Assembly: GCF_020921035.1 (NCBI RefSeq)
Contig: NC_063152.1
Span: 32,532,494-32,596,493, forward strand
DNA: 64,000 nucleotides
Reading direction: 5' to 3'
Source: Rhodamnia argentea
Lineage: Eukaryota; Streptophyta; Magnoliopsida; Myrtales; Myrtaceae
The notes beneath the pieces were generated by a model. The model was not told the origin of the DNA. It was given only the letters and a program-made list of their open reading frames with translations, and made no database searches. Every line of letters begins with the position of its first letter. Position 1 is the first letter of the stretch. Positions 53,431-64,000 of this stretch are shown here, one piece after another. A program made the translations under genes and the position numbers.

Positions 53431-54647
53431 TTGTTTATGAATAAGTAAAAGTTCGAGTTTCCGTATAAAAGGGTCATTGGAAACGAAGGTTTAAAATCCG
53501 AATTTTTGTGCAAGTACTCAGAATTCGTTTTGCAGAAATAAGGAAGAATACATTGTTCACCGTCTCTGTATGATGCGACATTTTCAAGAACAGAAAAAAA
53601 AAGAAATGAAATGGAATACACGAAAAATGTGTTATTCTCTAATGAAATGCGATATAATAGGCAAAAAGATATGTCATTTTCACTAGATGCTTATTGCATT
53701 TTCTTAAATAAATAAAAAACATGTTCCCAATGTCACGAAGTTTCTCAATCCCGCCCTAAACGTTAGCATTTTATGAAAGTTTTAGTCCACCTTTCTTCCT
53801 TCAACGGACATAGTCTGCATCCATCACTGCAAAGTCAAAATCCCTTTTGAAAACCACACGGTGTACGGGGCGCCGATTACCTTCGCGATGCTCTCCCGGA
53901 GCTCGCAAGGTACGTGAGGACGGGGCGGCCCCTTGCCCTCCCTCGAGCACGTAGCTGCCGTCAGAACACAAAGTACGATAAGACCTCACAAGTTAATCGA
54001 CAGTGCATAAAACGATTAGCATATTTCGTTTCGAATAAAACGTTCGAATTTCGGTACAATGAGAAGTGTAAAGAAATCTGTTAACAGACTTAGCATGCGT
54101 CGCTTCGAATAATCCTCCTTTTCAAGATGTCGATGGTGTATAACACCAGGGCCACCACGATGTTTTGGAAATTAGAACAGATTAAAAAAGAAAAAAAAAA
54201 ACAAAAAAAGTGGCCATGAGAAAGAGGGCAGCATGCCATGGTAATGTACTGTTGGCTGTTGGCTGTTGGGAGAAGGGGCCCGAGTGGGTCCCCCCCCGGC
54301 CCCCACACCTTCGCACGTTAATCCCTGTCGCAGCTGTGAAAACCCGACAGTCCAAAAAACCTGGGTAAAAAAAGTCGGCAATGTTTCCGCCTGATGCCAG
54401 CTCAGCACGCGCTAAAAAAAAATAACGGCTTTCTAAATTTTGAACCCGGGGTCCGATTTGACAGAAAACGCCCGCCCCCTCCCCCTCCCCCGGCTAATCC
54501 CTCTCTTAACGGACAATTAACGCGCCCCCACATGAGGAGCAGGCCTTTAATTGTCATTTAACCCTCAAGTTAAACCCCCGCAGTAACTCCCCAGTCAAAC
54601 CGAGGACTGAGAGTGAGAGAGTACCTCTCCTCTCCGCTCCCCCCGAT

Positions 54648-54751
54648 CACGTGACCTCCTCTCTCCCCCCGAATCTCGACCCCGGAGGGGACGACGCTGA
54701 GTCAGTACGGGGGTAGGCTCGGCTCCGAGCCGGGCCCCCTGGGGCCACGTG
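54648..54751. promoter_or_regulatory. Two G-box (CACGTG) sites in the CRF promoter
   Basis: CACGTG occurs at 54648-54653 and 54746-54751 (the second within CCACGTGTC, an ABRE-like context), about 280-390 bp before the TATA box of the CRF gene. Confidence 0.45.
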
Positions 54752-55032
54752 TCGCCATCCGCGTGGCCAGACTTTGCGGCGCCTCCAAAAATATCTCCTC
54801 CGTTCCGTTTCGCCGACGGAAAGGCGGGGTGGGGGGGATTTCACCCGGAGTTACCAACTTACGCTGCGTCCTTTTTTCTCTTATTACGACGAGGGAAACA
54901 AAAAGAAAAGAAATGAAGGAAAATGCTTGTGCGATTAATTGATTTTATTATTGTTTTTGGTCAGAATAATTAAAATAAAATTGAATGCAGATTAATTATC
55001 TTATTAAATGGTTACGGTTGCTGGCGGGATCC

Positions 55033-55038
55033 TATAAA
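55033..55038 (+). promoter_or_regulatory. TATA box of the CRF gene
   Basis: CTATAAAAC stands at the edge between GC-rich promoter DNA and a long CT-rich leader, about 30 bp before a pyrimidine-rich likely start region (about 55060-55080). Confidence 0.55.
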
Positions 55039-55825
55039 ACGGGTGGACTCGGTCTTCATTCCGCTCCGACTCAGCTCTCTCTCTCTCGCTCGCTGCAAAG
55101 AGTGTCTTTTCTTTCCTCTTCCATTTCTGCTCTGAGACAGCATTCGAGCTGTTTCTTGCTGTGCCGGGTTTCTTCCATAAGTGGGAAAAATCGAGCTTCT
55201 GCGATCGAAGAGAGATTGATACGGCCAAGGTGTCGGGGACAGTTCTTTCGCCATTTCCATTAAAAGGGCCAGACCTTACTCACAGTCTCCGTCGGACCGT
55301 CTCCCTCCCCTCTGTCTTTTTTCTTTTTCTATTCATTTTCCGTCTTCGCCATATCTTTTTCCCGGAAAATCTTTCCCCTGCCCTTTTTCGTTTTTTGCCC
55401 CCTCACCTTTCTTTTGCAGAGCACGCACCGGTTTTCCTCCTGTTCACACACCGTCCACCACCGCTTTCTCTCCTTTTCCTTGCTCGTCTCGGTCTTCGTC
55501 ACTATCTACTACCGCACGCAGCACTCTCTTCTTCTTCTACCCTTCTTTTTCGTTCTGGCTATCCCACTGCTTTAGTGCTTTTCGTGGTCTACTTTCTTTG
55601 AAATTGCCTTATCTTTATTTTTATTTTTTTGGGTTTTTGCTTTATTCTAGGGAGGGTCGCTCGATCCCCTTTAAGCCATTTCTGGGCATTTCAAGCTTCC
55701 CCTTTTAACTCCTCCTCCCTCTCTCCCTCGACTCTTCTCTGTCATCTTTATATCTTTGAAGAATATCTCTGCAATCTTCCAACCCCCCCTCCCTCTCTCT
55801 CTCTAGTCTCTTTCTTCGCTTTTGG

Positions 55826-55855
55826 ATGTCAGCAACAGCGAAAATCAAGATTTAA
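55826..55855 (+). promoter_or_regulatory. Single 9-codon upstream ORF in the CRF leader
   Basis: ATG TCA GCA ACA GCG AAA ATC AAG ATT TAA. It is the only ATG on the plus strand between the TATA box and the CRF start codon (I scanned 55061-55872 by eye), and it ends 17 nt before the main ATG. The position suggests control of start-codon choice or reinitiation, which is inference. Confidence 0.55.
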
Positions 55856-55872
55856 TTCAAATTTTCTGTGAA

Positions 55873-56889
55873 ATGATGCCTCCTATCAAGTTCACTGAAC
55901 ACTGCACTCACACCAAGCTCGCGAGACCCGACCATCTCAATAGCCCGAAAAGCCGACCCGAAATGAACCCCAGAGTCCTCAGGATATCGTACACGGACGC
56001 TGACGCCACGGACTCCTCCAGCGACGAAGAGGCTGAACTGCTCCCCCGCCGGCGAATCAAGAAGTTCGTTCACGAGATTGCTCTGCAGTCCGGTAGCGAT
56101 GGAGACGCCAGCGCTTGGAAAGTGAAGGCCAAACGGCACAAGCCCTCCGGGAAGTCCGCGGTTCCAGTCGGTCGCCGCGACTTGAAGGTGTCCGCTGGCT
56201 GCGGCGGCGGGAAGAAATTCCGGGGCGTGAGGCAGAGGCCATGGGGAAAATGGGCGGCGGAGATTCGAGACCCGACGCGAGGCGTGCGGCTGTGGCTGGG
56301 AACTTACGAAACGGCCGAAGAGGCGGCCATGGTCTACGACAACGCCGCGATACAGCTGCGCGGACCTGACGCGTTCACCAACTTTTCTACGCCGCCGCAG
56401 TCAGCACAATTTATTCCGCCGCTGCCGAAGAACAGTATCCGCCTCCCTCTGCCACGGCCTGCAGCTGCGGCGACGGCGACGGCGACGGTGAGCAGCTCGA
56501 GCTCAGCGTCCGGCGCGGACTCGTCCCGCCTCGTCTCTTCTCCAACATCAGTGCTGCGGGGCGTCTCCAGTGAGGAAGCCGATTCACCAATCGACGCAAC
56601 GAAGGAGTCGTGCGTGTCCGAGGATTTCTCGGAGGCCTCCCACCGCTCGCCGTTCGATTTACATTTGCCGGACGACATCTTCGATTTCCAGAGCTGCAGC
56701 TCGGGCCTATTCGACGCGTTCTCCAGCTTCGGCGACGGAGTTCTGATGGACAACTACACTCAGGACGATTTGTTAGCTAACCTCGGCGATGATTTGGGGC
56801 TCGGGTTCGGGTTCTCGAATTGGAACTTCAACGATCATTTTCCCGACATTGGGGATATATTCGGGTCGGATCCTGTTGTCGCCATGTGA
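55873..56889 (+). CDS. AP2/ERF transcription factor, cytokinin response factor (CRF, ERF group VI)
   Basis: Nuclear DNA-binding activator of the CRF group, which responds to cytokinin and binds GCC-box-like sites. Single exon, 338 aa, the usual intronless structure. The N-terminal CRF domain is recognised by [12 protein letters not shown] (about 6-17), [21 protein letters not shown] (residues 33-53) and [13 protein letters not shown] (about 59-71). The AP2/ERF domain is about 115-171: [36 protein letters not shown]-type helix, DNAAIQLRG, ending NFSTP. It keeps the WG, WLG and RAYD-like (VYDNAA) elements. A C-terminal SSPTSVL motif, the putative MAP-kinase site typical of CRFs, follows a Ser/Ala-rich stretch, then an acidic tail ([21 protein letters not shown]) likely to activate transcription. 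The frame is open to 55822 but the first ATG is at 55873. Confidence 0.95.
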   Translation: MMPPIKFTEHCTHTKLARPDHLNSPKSRPEMNPRVLRISYTDADATDSSSDEEAELLPRRRIKKFVHEIALQSGSDGDASAWKVKAKRHKPSGKSAVPVGRRDLKVSAGCGGGKKFRGVRQRPWGKWAAEIRDPTRGVRLWLGTYETAEEAAMVYDNAAIQLRGPDAFTNFSTPPQSAQFIPPLPKNSIRLPLPRPAAAATATATVSSSSSASGADSSRLVSSPTSVLRGVSSEEADSPIDATKESCVSEDFSEASHRSPFDLHLPDDIFDFQSCSSGLFDAFSSFGDGVLMDNYTQDDLLANLGDDLGLGFGFSNWNFNDHFPDIGDIFGSDPVVAM

Positions 56890-59800
56890 GAGCTTTTTTA
56901 AAAAAAAAGAAAAACATTGAGAAAAAAAGATGCAAAAAATCACAAAAAGAGAAATACAATAGTTTTCGATGCTTCTCTTATGTGAATTCTGATTTTGTGG
57001 CAAAGTTTTGTATCTCGGGCACATATGTTGCGGATGCCTTGTTTATTTATTTAATTGGTTTCTTTTTATTCGGTATTTTAGCAGTGTAAGTTTGAAAAAT
57101 CATATCCGCGTGCCGATGTTTGATTGGCTTCAAGTTATAATACGCAGTAATTCCAATGCAAATTAGAAATGTAGAAATGTAAATTAAATTAAAGATTAAA
57201 TTCCACTAATATTTTTCCAATGCCACTTTCGGACCTTCCCTTATGGTACGATTCTACACTAGCCATTTTGACCGTGGCACGTGATAGGAAGCGCATGTGA
57301 AGAAAGCTTTTTGGTTTTTTGCTTGGTCTTTTTGTTTTTTAATAGCATTGTCGCGACCTGCTTTTTTTCCGACACGGTCGGAGAGCCATAAATTTAGGGG
57401 TTTTGCCTAAAAGGAAGGATGAAGGACCGATCAAACTAGGCATGAGCTTTTCCAAGCCCATATCTTCGGTAACATTGAATTTTGTTTTAATGTTTAGCAG
57501 CTTGAACAATTAGCTAGGAGCTGCCCTGTTTACGCTAATCAAGTTGGTTGTTTCCCGAAGGTATCAATTTTTCCGGCCACATTTTTTTAAAATTGCACAC
57601 ACATTTTTGTGTGCGCCAAATACATGTATCAAAGAGACGGGTTGCTGGCCTCTCGTGTGCCCATTCAAATCACTCCGTTTGACAAAAAAAAAAAAAACAT
57701 TACTCCGTTTAAAACATCGCAATCTCCGACCCACAAGAAAAAAAAAACATCAGAATCAATTTAAATCTCATAAATGGCTCAGGGGGTAAAAAAAAGATCA
57801 GGAGATATTTTTTGATTATGCTTTGAAGATTCAACGACGTGGGGAGAGTTGTTGGTGGAGGAAGAATCTTGACGAGGCCGCGTGGCAATTCGCGGTGCGA
57901 TCCAGGTGGAAGCCAGCGGGGTGGAATTGCGTAGTTGTGACCCGTACTACGGGTAGCCGGTAGCAGCCAGGACAATTGAAGCCCGAGGAGCAAAGTGGAG
58001 ATGTCGTGAGGAATGGACAAAGGCAGCACAATTAACACGACGAGCTAAGTAAAACGCGGATTGGAGTGGAACATGAGGTTGTCTGCGCCTTCAGTTATAG
58101 GTTAACTCAACCGATCCTGATCGATTGTCGGCACCTACGAGAGAGCTGTCTTGCTTGTGGTGAATTCGACATTTCTCTCCTATCCTATGTGCACGGCGAA
58201 CGCCACACTAGGTAGGTAAATTTCAAGGTTGAGCATGCTGTCAATTAACACGACGAAACAAGTAAAACGCGAGCAGAAACTTGGGCGAGGCGAGCGGTCC
58301 CGAGCGCACGGTTGTCCGCACGTGGGTCGATTCATCGTAATCCCAGTCTATCCGCATAACATCTTCACATGGTTGAAAGGAGAAGAAACAAAATTAGGGG
58401 TGAAAAGGATAGATGTGATAATTTAAAAAAGGGGGAGACATGAGTGTAATAAACGAGAGGAGTGGCTTTCTACTAGAAAAGAGATATGGCAAAATTGGCG
58501 ACCCACTTGCCAATAGAGAGTGGGGAGTGTGTGGCGAAATGTCAGACTGTCTCGTGTCGCGATGGGGATGGTGGAGGATGGATGGAGGAACCGTCGCATA
58601 ATGTTTGTCGTTGGTCTTTGTCCCTAGGCGAAAGGTACACAAAAATCCGAAACCATAGTCTACTTTGCCCGAATCGGGAAATAGATGTCAGCCGCCGGTG
58701 GCCGGTCGTAGGGTGGGGCCGACGTGGGGCTTCTATTTCCAGAATTTCCGTTCAGGAACACATTAGAGCAATCAGCATTAGCATTCGATTTGTTATTTGA
58801 ATCTTCCCGTCGCCGTTACGAGAAGCGAAGTGGGAACTCGGACCGGATAAATTGGAATCTCCTATCTTCTACCAAACACGACATGGAAATACATAATTGG
58901 AGAGGTAAATAAGGCCCGAAAAGATTTGAACTAAAAATTTATGATACTATATGAAATTTTATGAGATCACTGTTAATTGTTTAAAAAACTTAAGTTGTTA
59001 GATGTGCATGATTTGCATAGCTCGTGCTTCGGTAACGATTGCATCCGAAAGTATCGAGCGGGCACGTGTAAGATCAGTACAATCAAATCCAGTCTATCAA
59101 CGTACAATAAGAAAGCATAGGAAAATCGAGAATTTATAGAGCTTTTACGTTACTTTTAGCCATATTGCTTGATCGGCAACTCCAAAGGTCTTCTCCCACA
59201 CCAAGTAACTTCATTTCCATTACCGCTCTCCCTTCTCCATCTCTCTTCATTATTTCACCATTTAATCATAACTGCTTATAATTAACAAAACATTTTCCAC
59301 TTTCACAAAAAAAAATTGGACATAATTTCCACTTTCAACATGATAGCATGACACCAACGATTGACGGATCATCTATCGAAAGATTATTTCGTATACGATC
59401 CGCGACACGACGAACGGTATACGAGATACAGTGATGGTCGATCCAGACTTCGATTATTTACCTATGCTCATCAACTTTCATCCTGAAACCACGCGTCGAT
59501 ACAAATGGTACATTTATGTTTTGGTTTTTATTTTATTTTATCATGAATTATTGTGCTGTGTGATGTCTTTGTTTACTTGTACGTTTACTCTTTGGAGTAA
59601 CTCTGTTCTGTACCTTAGAGCAGGGACTCAACCCCCAAACCAAACCATTTCATTATGCTTCCCGCACAGCCGACCCGCGAGCAGTAGCAGCAGAAATCCG
59701 TACGCTTTTTCCCTCTCTCTCCCTCTTTTTCTGGTCGAGAGCTACTCCCACATCGCAACCCCTCAACAGCCACCCTAAAAAAATCAAATCACCCCCCTAC

Positions 59801-60743
59801 GCTACGTTGCGTCGGAGTGGTCCACACGTGTTCCGCCTGGCCGAAAAAGCCTCCGCCAGGCGCCGTCGCCGCCGCAACTTTTTGGGCCTCGCGTGTCGGC
59901 GTCCGGGGGGGGTTGCTCCTGCAGGCTGCAGGTTCCCGCCACACACGACGAAGAGGCCAATCGCTGCGGTTTAGGCTGATCTGAGCTCTTACCTCACGCG
60001 CCATTTACAACGTCCCCATTATTTTGTATTTATGTCGATCGGTTTCTTTTTGGCTTGTGGGATGAATAGCAGTGTCAAACGGATGAATTAAGTCGAATAT
60101 GACCTAAATCATGTTGATTCATTTAATTCGTTTTAATTTATTTTTATGCTATACAAATCTGGTGACTTTTATCTAATCCGACTTATAATGTTAAAACACT
60201 TCAATATCAAAATCTAATATAAATTGTTAAAAAATTTTTAAATAGTTTTCTTAATTATTCCATTTATGATAAATTTAAAACTTATTTATGACCCACTTTT
60301 AAAATTTAAGGAATTCATTTATGACATACCATCGTAAAATATGGGTAACCTCGTTCGGATGTGATGTCACTATCATATTGAAGGAGCATTGAGAAGAGTG
60401 ATTGCGGGCTTTGTCTTATTCACACCTTTAATCGAATCGAATTGAGGATCGACTGTCTGGAAATGGACAACGAGCACGGCGAAACGATATGATCGGGGCG
60501 TCTTTTCTTTTTCAGGCGACACGATGCTAGCAAGAAAATAATTTTTCCCTAAGCAATGCTTGATCGGCCGAATGTGGACTAGTTGCACTCTCGATAGTAC
60601 AACTAAATGTACGAAGTGTCGTCAATCTCAATCGAGTGCCACTGACGGTGTGCTGCCGGGCATCTTGTTACTTGCTTGTAGATCTGCCGATCTTGGATGG
60701 TTTTCTCACCAGTTTAGTTTCGGGAAAAATCTTAGGCTCAATC

Positions 60744-60805
60744 CTCATTGGGTAATTATGAAGTAGGGTTAACTCTCATTGGGTAATTATGAAGAAGGGT
60801 TAACT
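60744..60805. repeat. Two-copy tandem repeat, 31-bp unit
   Basis: CTCATTGGGTAATTATGAAG starts at 60744 and 60775, followed in both by (T/A)AGGGTTAACTC. Confidence 0.9.
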
Positions 60806-61401
60806 CATAAGGAAGTAAACCCTAATAGCAAATCCTAGTCTCGAAATGGACGACTGAATTTGACTTTATCAGGAACTCGGTCTTTGGTGCGGAATGCCAG
60901 CACAAAACTCCATACCTAATCGAATCACCCACGAAAATAAACCGCGGCCGAAATCAAGTATGTCGCAAAGTTTGGTAGACGATGCGGATTGGATCGTTAG
61001 TTTCGAACCCTAAGTTGAAGGAGAAGGAGAGGGAAAGGAATCGGACTCGAGATCTATTTACGAGACGGGGCAAATCGAGTCGTCGACACGGCTGGAAAGA
61101 TAGAAACGAAAATGGACGAAGGGAGCGATAACCCCACGAAAACTTGCGCCTCTAGACATGATCTAAATGGTCCATGCGCGTCCTTTCAGTGCACGGTAGT
61201 ATCTGGACGCCCCACCTTGTGGAAACAAACAAACCAGATCGCCGCGACGGTACCCACCGGGACATGATGCGTCGCTTTCATCAAAAGATTTGGCCATGTG
61301 CTCACTTACGACGTACTTTGTTAGAAACATGGGACCTTTGCTTTTGGCCCGACCTTGGTCCGGGCGTGGGCGTCAAATTAGGATAGGAACGAGACGGTAC
61401 T

Positions 61402-61414
61402 GGCTCTGATGCCA
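61402..61414 (-). mobile_element. Primer-binding-site relic of an LTR retrotransposon
   Basis: On the minus strand it reads TGGCATCAGAGCC, which differs by one base from the complement of the 3' end of initiator tRNA-Met with CCA (TGGTATCAGAGCC), the standard Copia primer site. By orientation a 5' LTR would lie at higher coordinates. No gag-pol reading frame remains nearby. Confidence 0.4.
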
Positions 61415-63254
61415 CATTTAGGTTGTCCAATCAAAAACTGAAGCGATCGGATAATTAAAGAGGCGCTACATGTTTATAAAAAAGATCTTATAGAGACCAG
61501 ATCTGTTGTCAAGCGATGTTTGGACGATTCTTCAACGTACGCGTTTCGAGGATCGTGGCCATTTTAGAAGATAAGTTAAGGAACAACAACACTTTGCATG
61601 CACCGATGAAGTTGGATGGACGGAGACGTGGGTGCTGCTCGTCTTGTTTCAACTCTACAGCTCCTGAAACCCTCCGAAACCGCATTCAAAGAGAGAACTT
61701 AGTTCCGGAAAGATATTCTCCGTAAATATCGAACCACGCTTTCATCTCTCAATTTAAAGTTCATAGCAAACCCGACGACATCGATCTCACAAAATCTCGC
61801 CACTCCGGATCTTCAAAGACTATGCGATTCGACTTCTCGGTGGTCCTTTTTTTTCTTTAGCCGCCCTCCCCGTTCCTCCAGGTCTGCCAAGACTCACCCC
61901 CCCATCTCCGTTTCCATCCCATTTCCTTCCCCAAGAAAAGAACAAATCACAATCATCATTCTCGAGAATTTTCCGTAGATGCATCGTAATCGCTTCTTGT
62001 ATCTTTGTAGCGTCGATCGTGGAAAGACAGGGAAAGAAAGGGTGGAAAGGCTCGAGCGATGTTGCGGATAAGAAGAGCGAGACAAAAAGTGGAATTTCTT
62101 TCTTTTTCTTTTTCCCCATTAATCAACCGTCGATCCTTTTTATGACCTCATTTTCTTATAATAAATACATTTCACGACGATTTAATATTCGTGAGATAAT
62201 ATAATTTGTCGGTTAAATGCGTAATATAACATTCCTCATGTTTAGTCTCAACTTTCACCTGAGAGTAACCATGCAAAATTTGTAATAAAGGAGGTTAAAA
62301 AAAAAAAAACAAATGGGTCCTGAAAAAAATTGGGATCAGACCATTATATCATGTATTTTACAAGACCATTACCACCTATTTAAAATTTAAAAAAGAAAAG
62401 AGCGATTTAATGATTTAAATATTTTATGCGAAAAATTCCTGAAACCTTTTTCAGGGGAGATGCGAAATAAATAAATAGTTGGAATTGAGTAAATAAGAAA
62501 ATTCAAGATGCAAAATTGATGAAAATAGACGAGGTCGCATGAATATACGACGATGTCTTCTTCTTCTTTTTTCCGGTCAAAATGTACGACAATGTTGTGA
62601 GCCACATATGCACGGAAAACCATTGCCTCCACGTAGGCAGGCCTGTTTTCCTGGTTTCCCCGGTGACGGTGGGGCGGCGTGTCACATGTCGGGAGCCCAC
62701 GTGGCGGGCCCTAGTCGTGTAAAATCGGGGGAGTGGGTGGAGAGAAATTTAGGACAGGTGGGGCCCCATTCTCGCGTCACCATCCACGCCAGCCCGACAG
62801 GAATGAGAGGGGGATTTTATGGTGAGAGAGAACGTTAAATTTTATTTTATTTTTGGTCAACGAGAGAATTTGAATTTTTTTTTTGGTCAGAATGAGAGAA
62901 TTTAATTAGATATGATATATTGTGTGCGTTTCTTTATTCTTTATTATTTTTTTGGGGGTGAAGTAGAAAATAGATAGAGAGATAGAGACATCTCATGACC
63001 TGTGCTGGGGATAATGAATGAAGGCTCACCGGGACATCACGTCCCACGCACTCCTCGTGATCGAGTTGTCTGTGAGAGAGCACGCATTTCGAGCCCGAGT
63101 CAATCGCCACGTGATCACGATTAAGGTTTTTTTGCCCCGATCGCGTCGTCCGACCGATACAACGCATCGCGTTTACAATTCTAAGCGAGAGACACGGGGC
63201 TTAGCTCTACTTGGGCAATTAGCATCTAAGCTTGAAGTTGTCTATCTTCCTGCC

Positions 63255-63649
63255 AGGGGTGAGTGGTTCCAAGGTCGGTCTAGGTTCCACTTGAAACCCG
63301 AAATCCATCGATCATAACATGTTCTCTAATTTTTTTTTAAAATCTGGAACCTACCATGCATACCCTAGCTTCTGAAACCTATCATATTACACGTTTCAGG
63401 GTCGATTTTAAAGTCTACCTCGATTTAACCGATATTTCTAATTGAATTATCGTAATGAATTGTTACCTCTAATGATCACCACTTACTACTATAATCCATT
63501 ACTTGCAATTTATATTTAGACACGAAAAATACGAAACATTAACAAAGTAAGAGCCCCGTTCATGTACACCGTCGGAAATGGAAACTCGGATCGGTTCCCA
63601 ATGGTCCGGTTCTATGATTTTCTCTTATTCCGAAACCGCGCTCACCCCT
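63255..63649. mobile_element. Non-autonomous TIR element, (T)AGNGGTGA family (second copy)
   Basis: The left end reads AGGGGTGAGTGGTTCC and the right end, inverted, AGGGGTGAGCGCGGTTTC. Sub-terminal GGTTCC/GGAACC words match the copy at 20873-21483. TTCCTGC on the left and TTCCTAC on the right may be a decayed target duplication. Confidence 0.6.
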
Positions 63650-64000
63650 ATTTCCTACTGCGCGAATGGAACCAAAAAAAATCCAGCAAAACCTGTCTTG
63701 CTGACCCTAATGCGACAAATACCACATTAGCGCCATGTTTTCCTCCGATCGAGGTCGAGGAAACTCCCTCTAACCATCATTCCGATTGGCGGGTTACATC
63801 CATCGACGCTCAGTTAAATTCGATACACGAGCGATGCCGTCAAACTATAACCCGCCGATCAGGAGGGTCGGAGGGAGTTTAGGACATATCGCCGCTCGAA
63901 TTATTCCGAGAGCCCACCGAATCGGTCTCGGCCCACCGTTAGCCCAAACAAATGACCTGGACTGCAAAAGAATGAAAGGGAAATCACGCATGCCTGAGGT

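Larger units (their letters stand above)
42586..55025. other. 12-kb stretch without a supported gene
   Basis: After the E2 3' untranslated region I find no consistent exon set on either strand. Contents I can name are a TIR element (43581-44164), an ACGT-core motif cluster (45465-45569), GA runs (45571-45590, 45779-45795), a MITE-like repeat (53093-53430), a TTTTC microsatellite (52975-52998), and a small GC-rich island with a proline-rich frame (52617-52760). Large parts (46500-52300) are AT-rich with nothing recognisable. The last 600 bases are GC-rich and form the CRF promoter. Confidence 0.55.
56890..64000. other. 7-kb flank without a supported gene
   Basis: It contains the CRF 3' untranslated region (to perhaps 57200), a dispersed 30-bp duplicate (58029-58058 and 58241-58270), a 31-bp tandem repeat (60744-60805), a retroelement primer-binding-site relic (61402-61414) and a TIR element (63255-63649). 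A GC-rich patch at 59800-60003 has a 71-codon minus-strand frame with no known domain. Nothing else is recognisable. Confidence 0.5.

Noticed and set aside
57544..58038. Frames on both strands downstream of the CRF gene
   Set aside because: Lys-rich or low-complexity products from A/T runs, no domain or splice structure.
59789..60004. 71-codon minus-strand frame in a GC-rich patch
   Set aside because: No recognisable motif and the coding signal is explained by GC content.

Overview
The window is nuclear DNA of a flowering plant, most likely a woody eudicot. The evidence is the GT-AG intron-split genes, several plant-only protein families (ABCC transporter, LRR receptor-like pseudokinase, cytokinin response factor), a plant-type initiator tRNA gene, and AT-rich intergenic DNA full of small terminal-inverted-repeat elements and LTR relics. 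The style of the short GC-cored repeats suggests Myrtales (for example Eucalyptus relatives), but that is an impression, not a proof.

Layout. An ABCC-type ABC transporter runs on the minus strand (1675-6672, 11 exons). All exon phases agree, but its N-terminal TMD0 is reduced to frameshifted remains (6746-6930). Next is about 8 kb of repeats and AT-rich DNA, then the vacuolar H+-ATPase subunit E gene on the minus strand (14991-18707, 6 exons, 230 aa). About 6.8 kb of repeats follows (18.7-25.5 kb). A glucose-6-phosphate 1-epimerase gene lies on the plus strand (25517-28711, 8 exons, 305 aa), with an initiator tRNA-Met on the minus strand just downstream (29088-29159). After an intergenic stretch holding one unrecognised, possibly broken ORF (30710-31090, minus) come an LRR receptor-like pseudokinase (33707-36309, 2 exons, 630 aa) and a UBC8/UBC28-type ubiquitin-conjugating E2 (38670-42585, 4 exons, 148 aa), both on the plus strand. 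From 42.6 to 55.0 kb I see no gene, apart from one cluster of ACGT-core (bZIP-type) sites. A single-exon AP2/ERF factor of the cytokinin response factor group (55873-56889) follows, with a long pyrimidine-rich leader whose only upstream AUG opens a 9-codon uORF. The last 7 kb has no convincing gene, only repeats including a retrotransposon primer-binding-site relic.

The genes are unrelated housekeeping and regulatory genes. There is no operon or co-functional cluster, and I found no credible sign of a new multi-gene system. The points most worth checking are the TMD0-less transporter, the CRF uORF, the ACGT cluster, the unexplained membrane-protein-like ORF with an in-frame stop, and two small-transposon families with visible target-site duplications.
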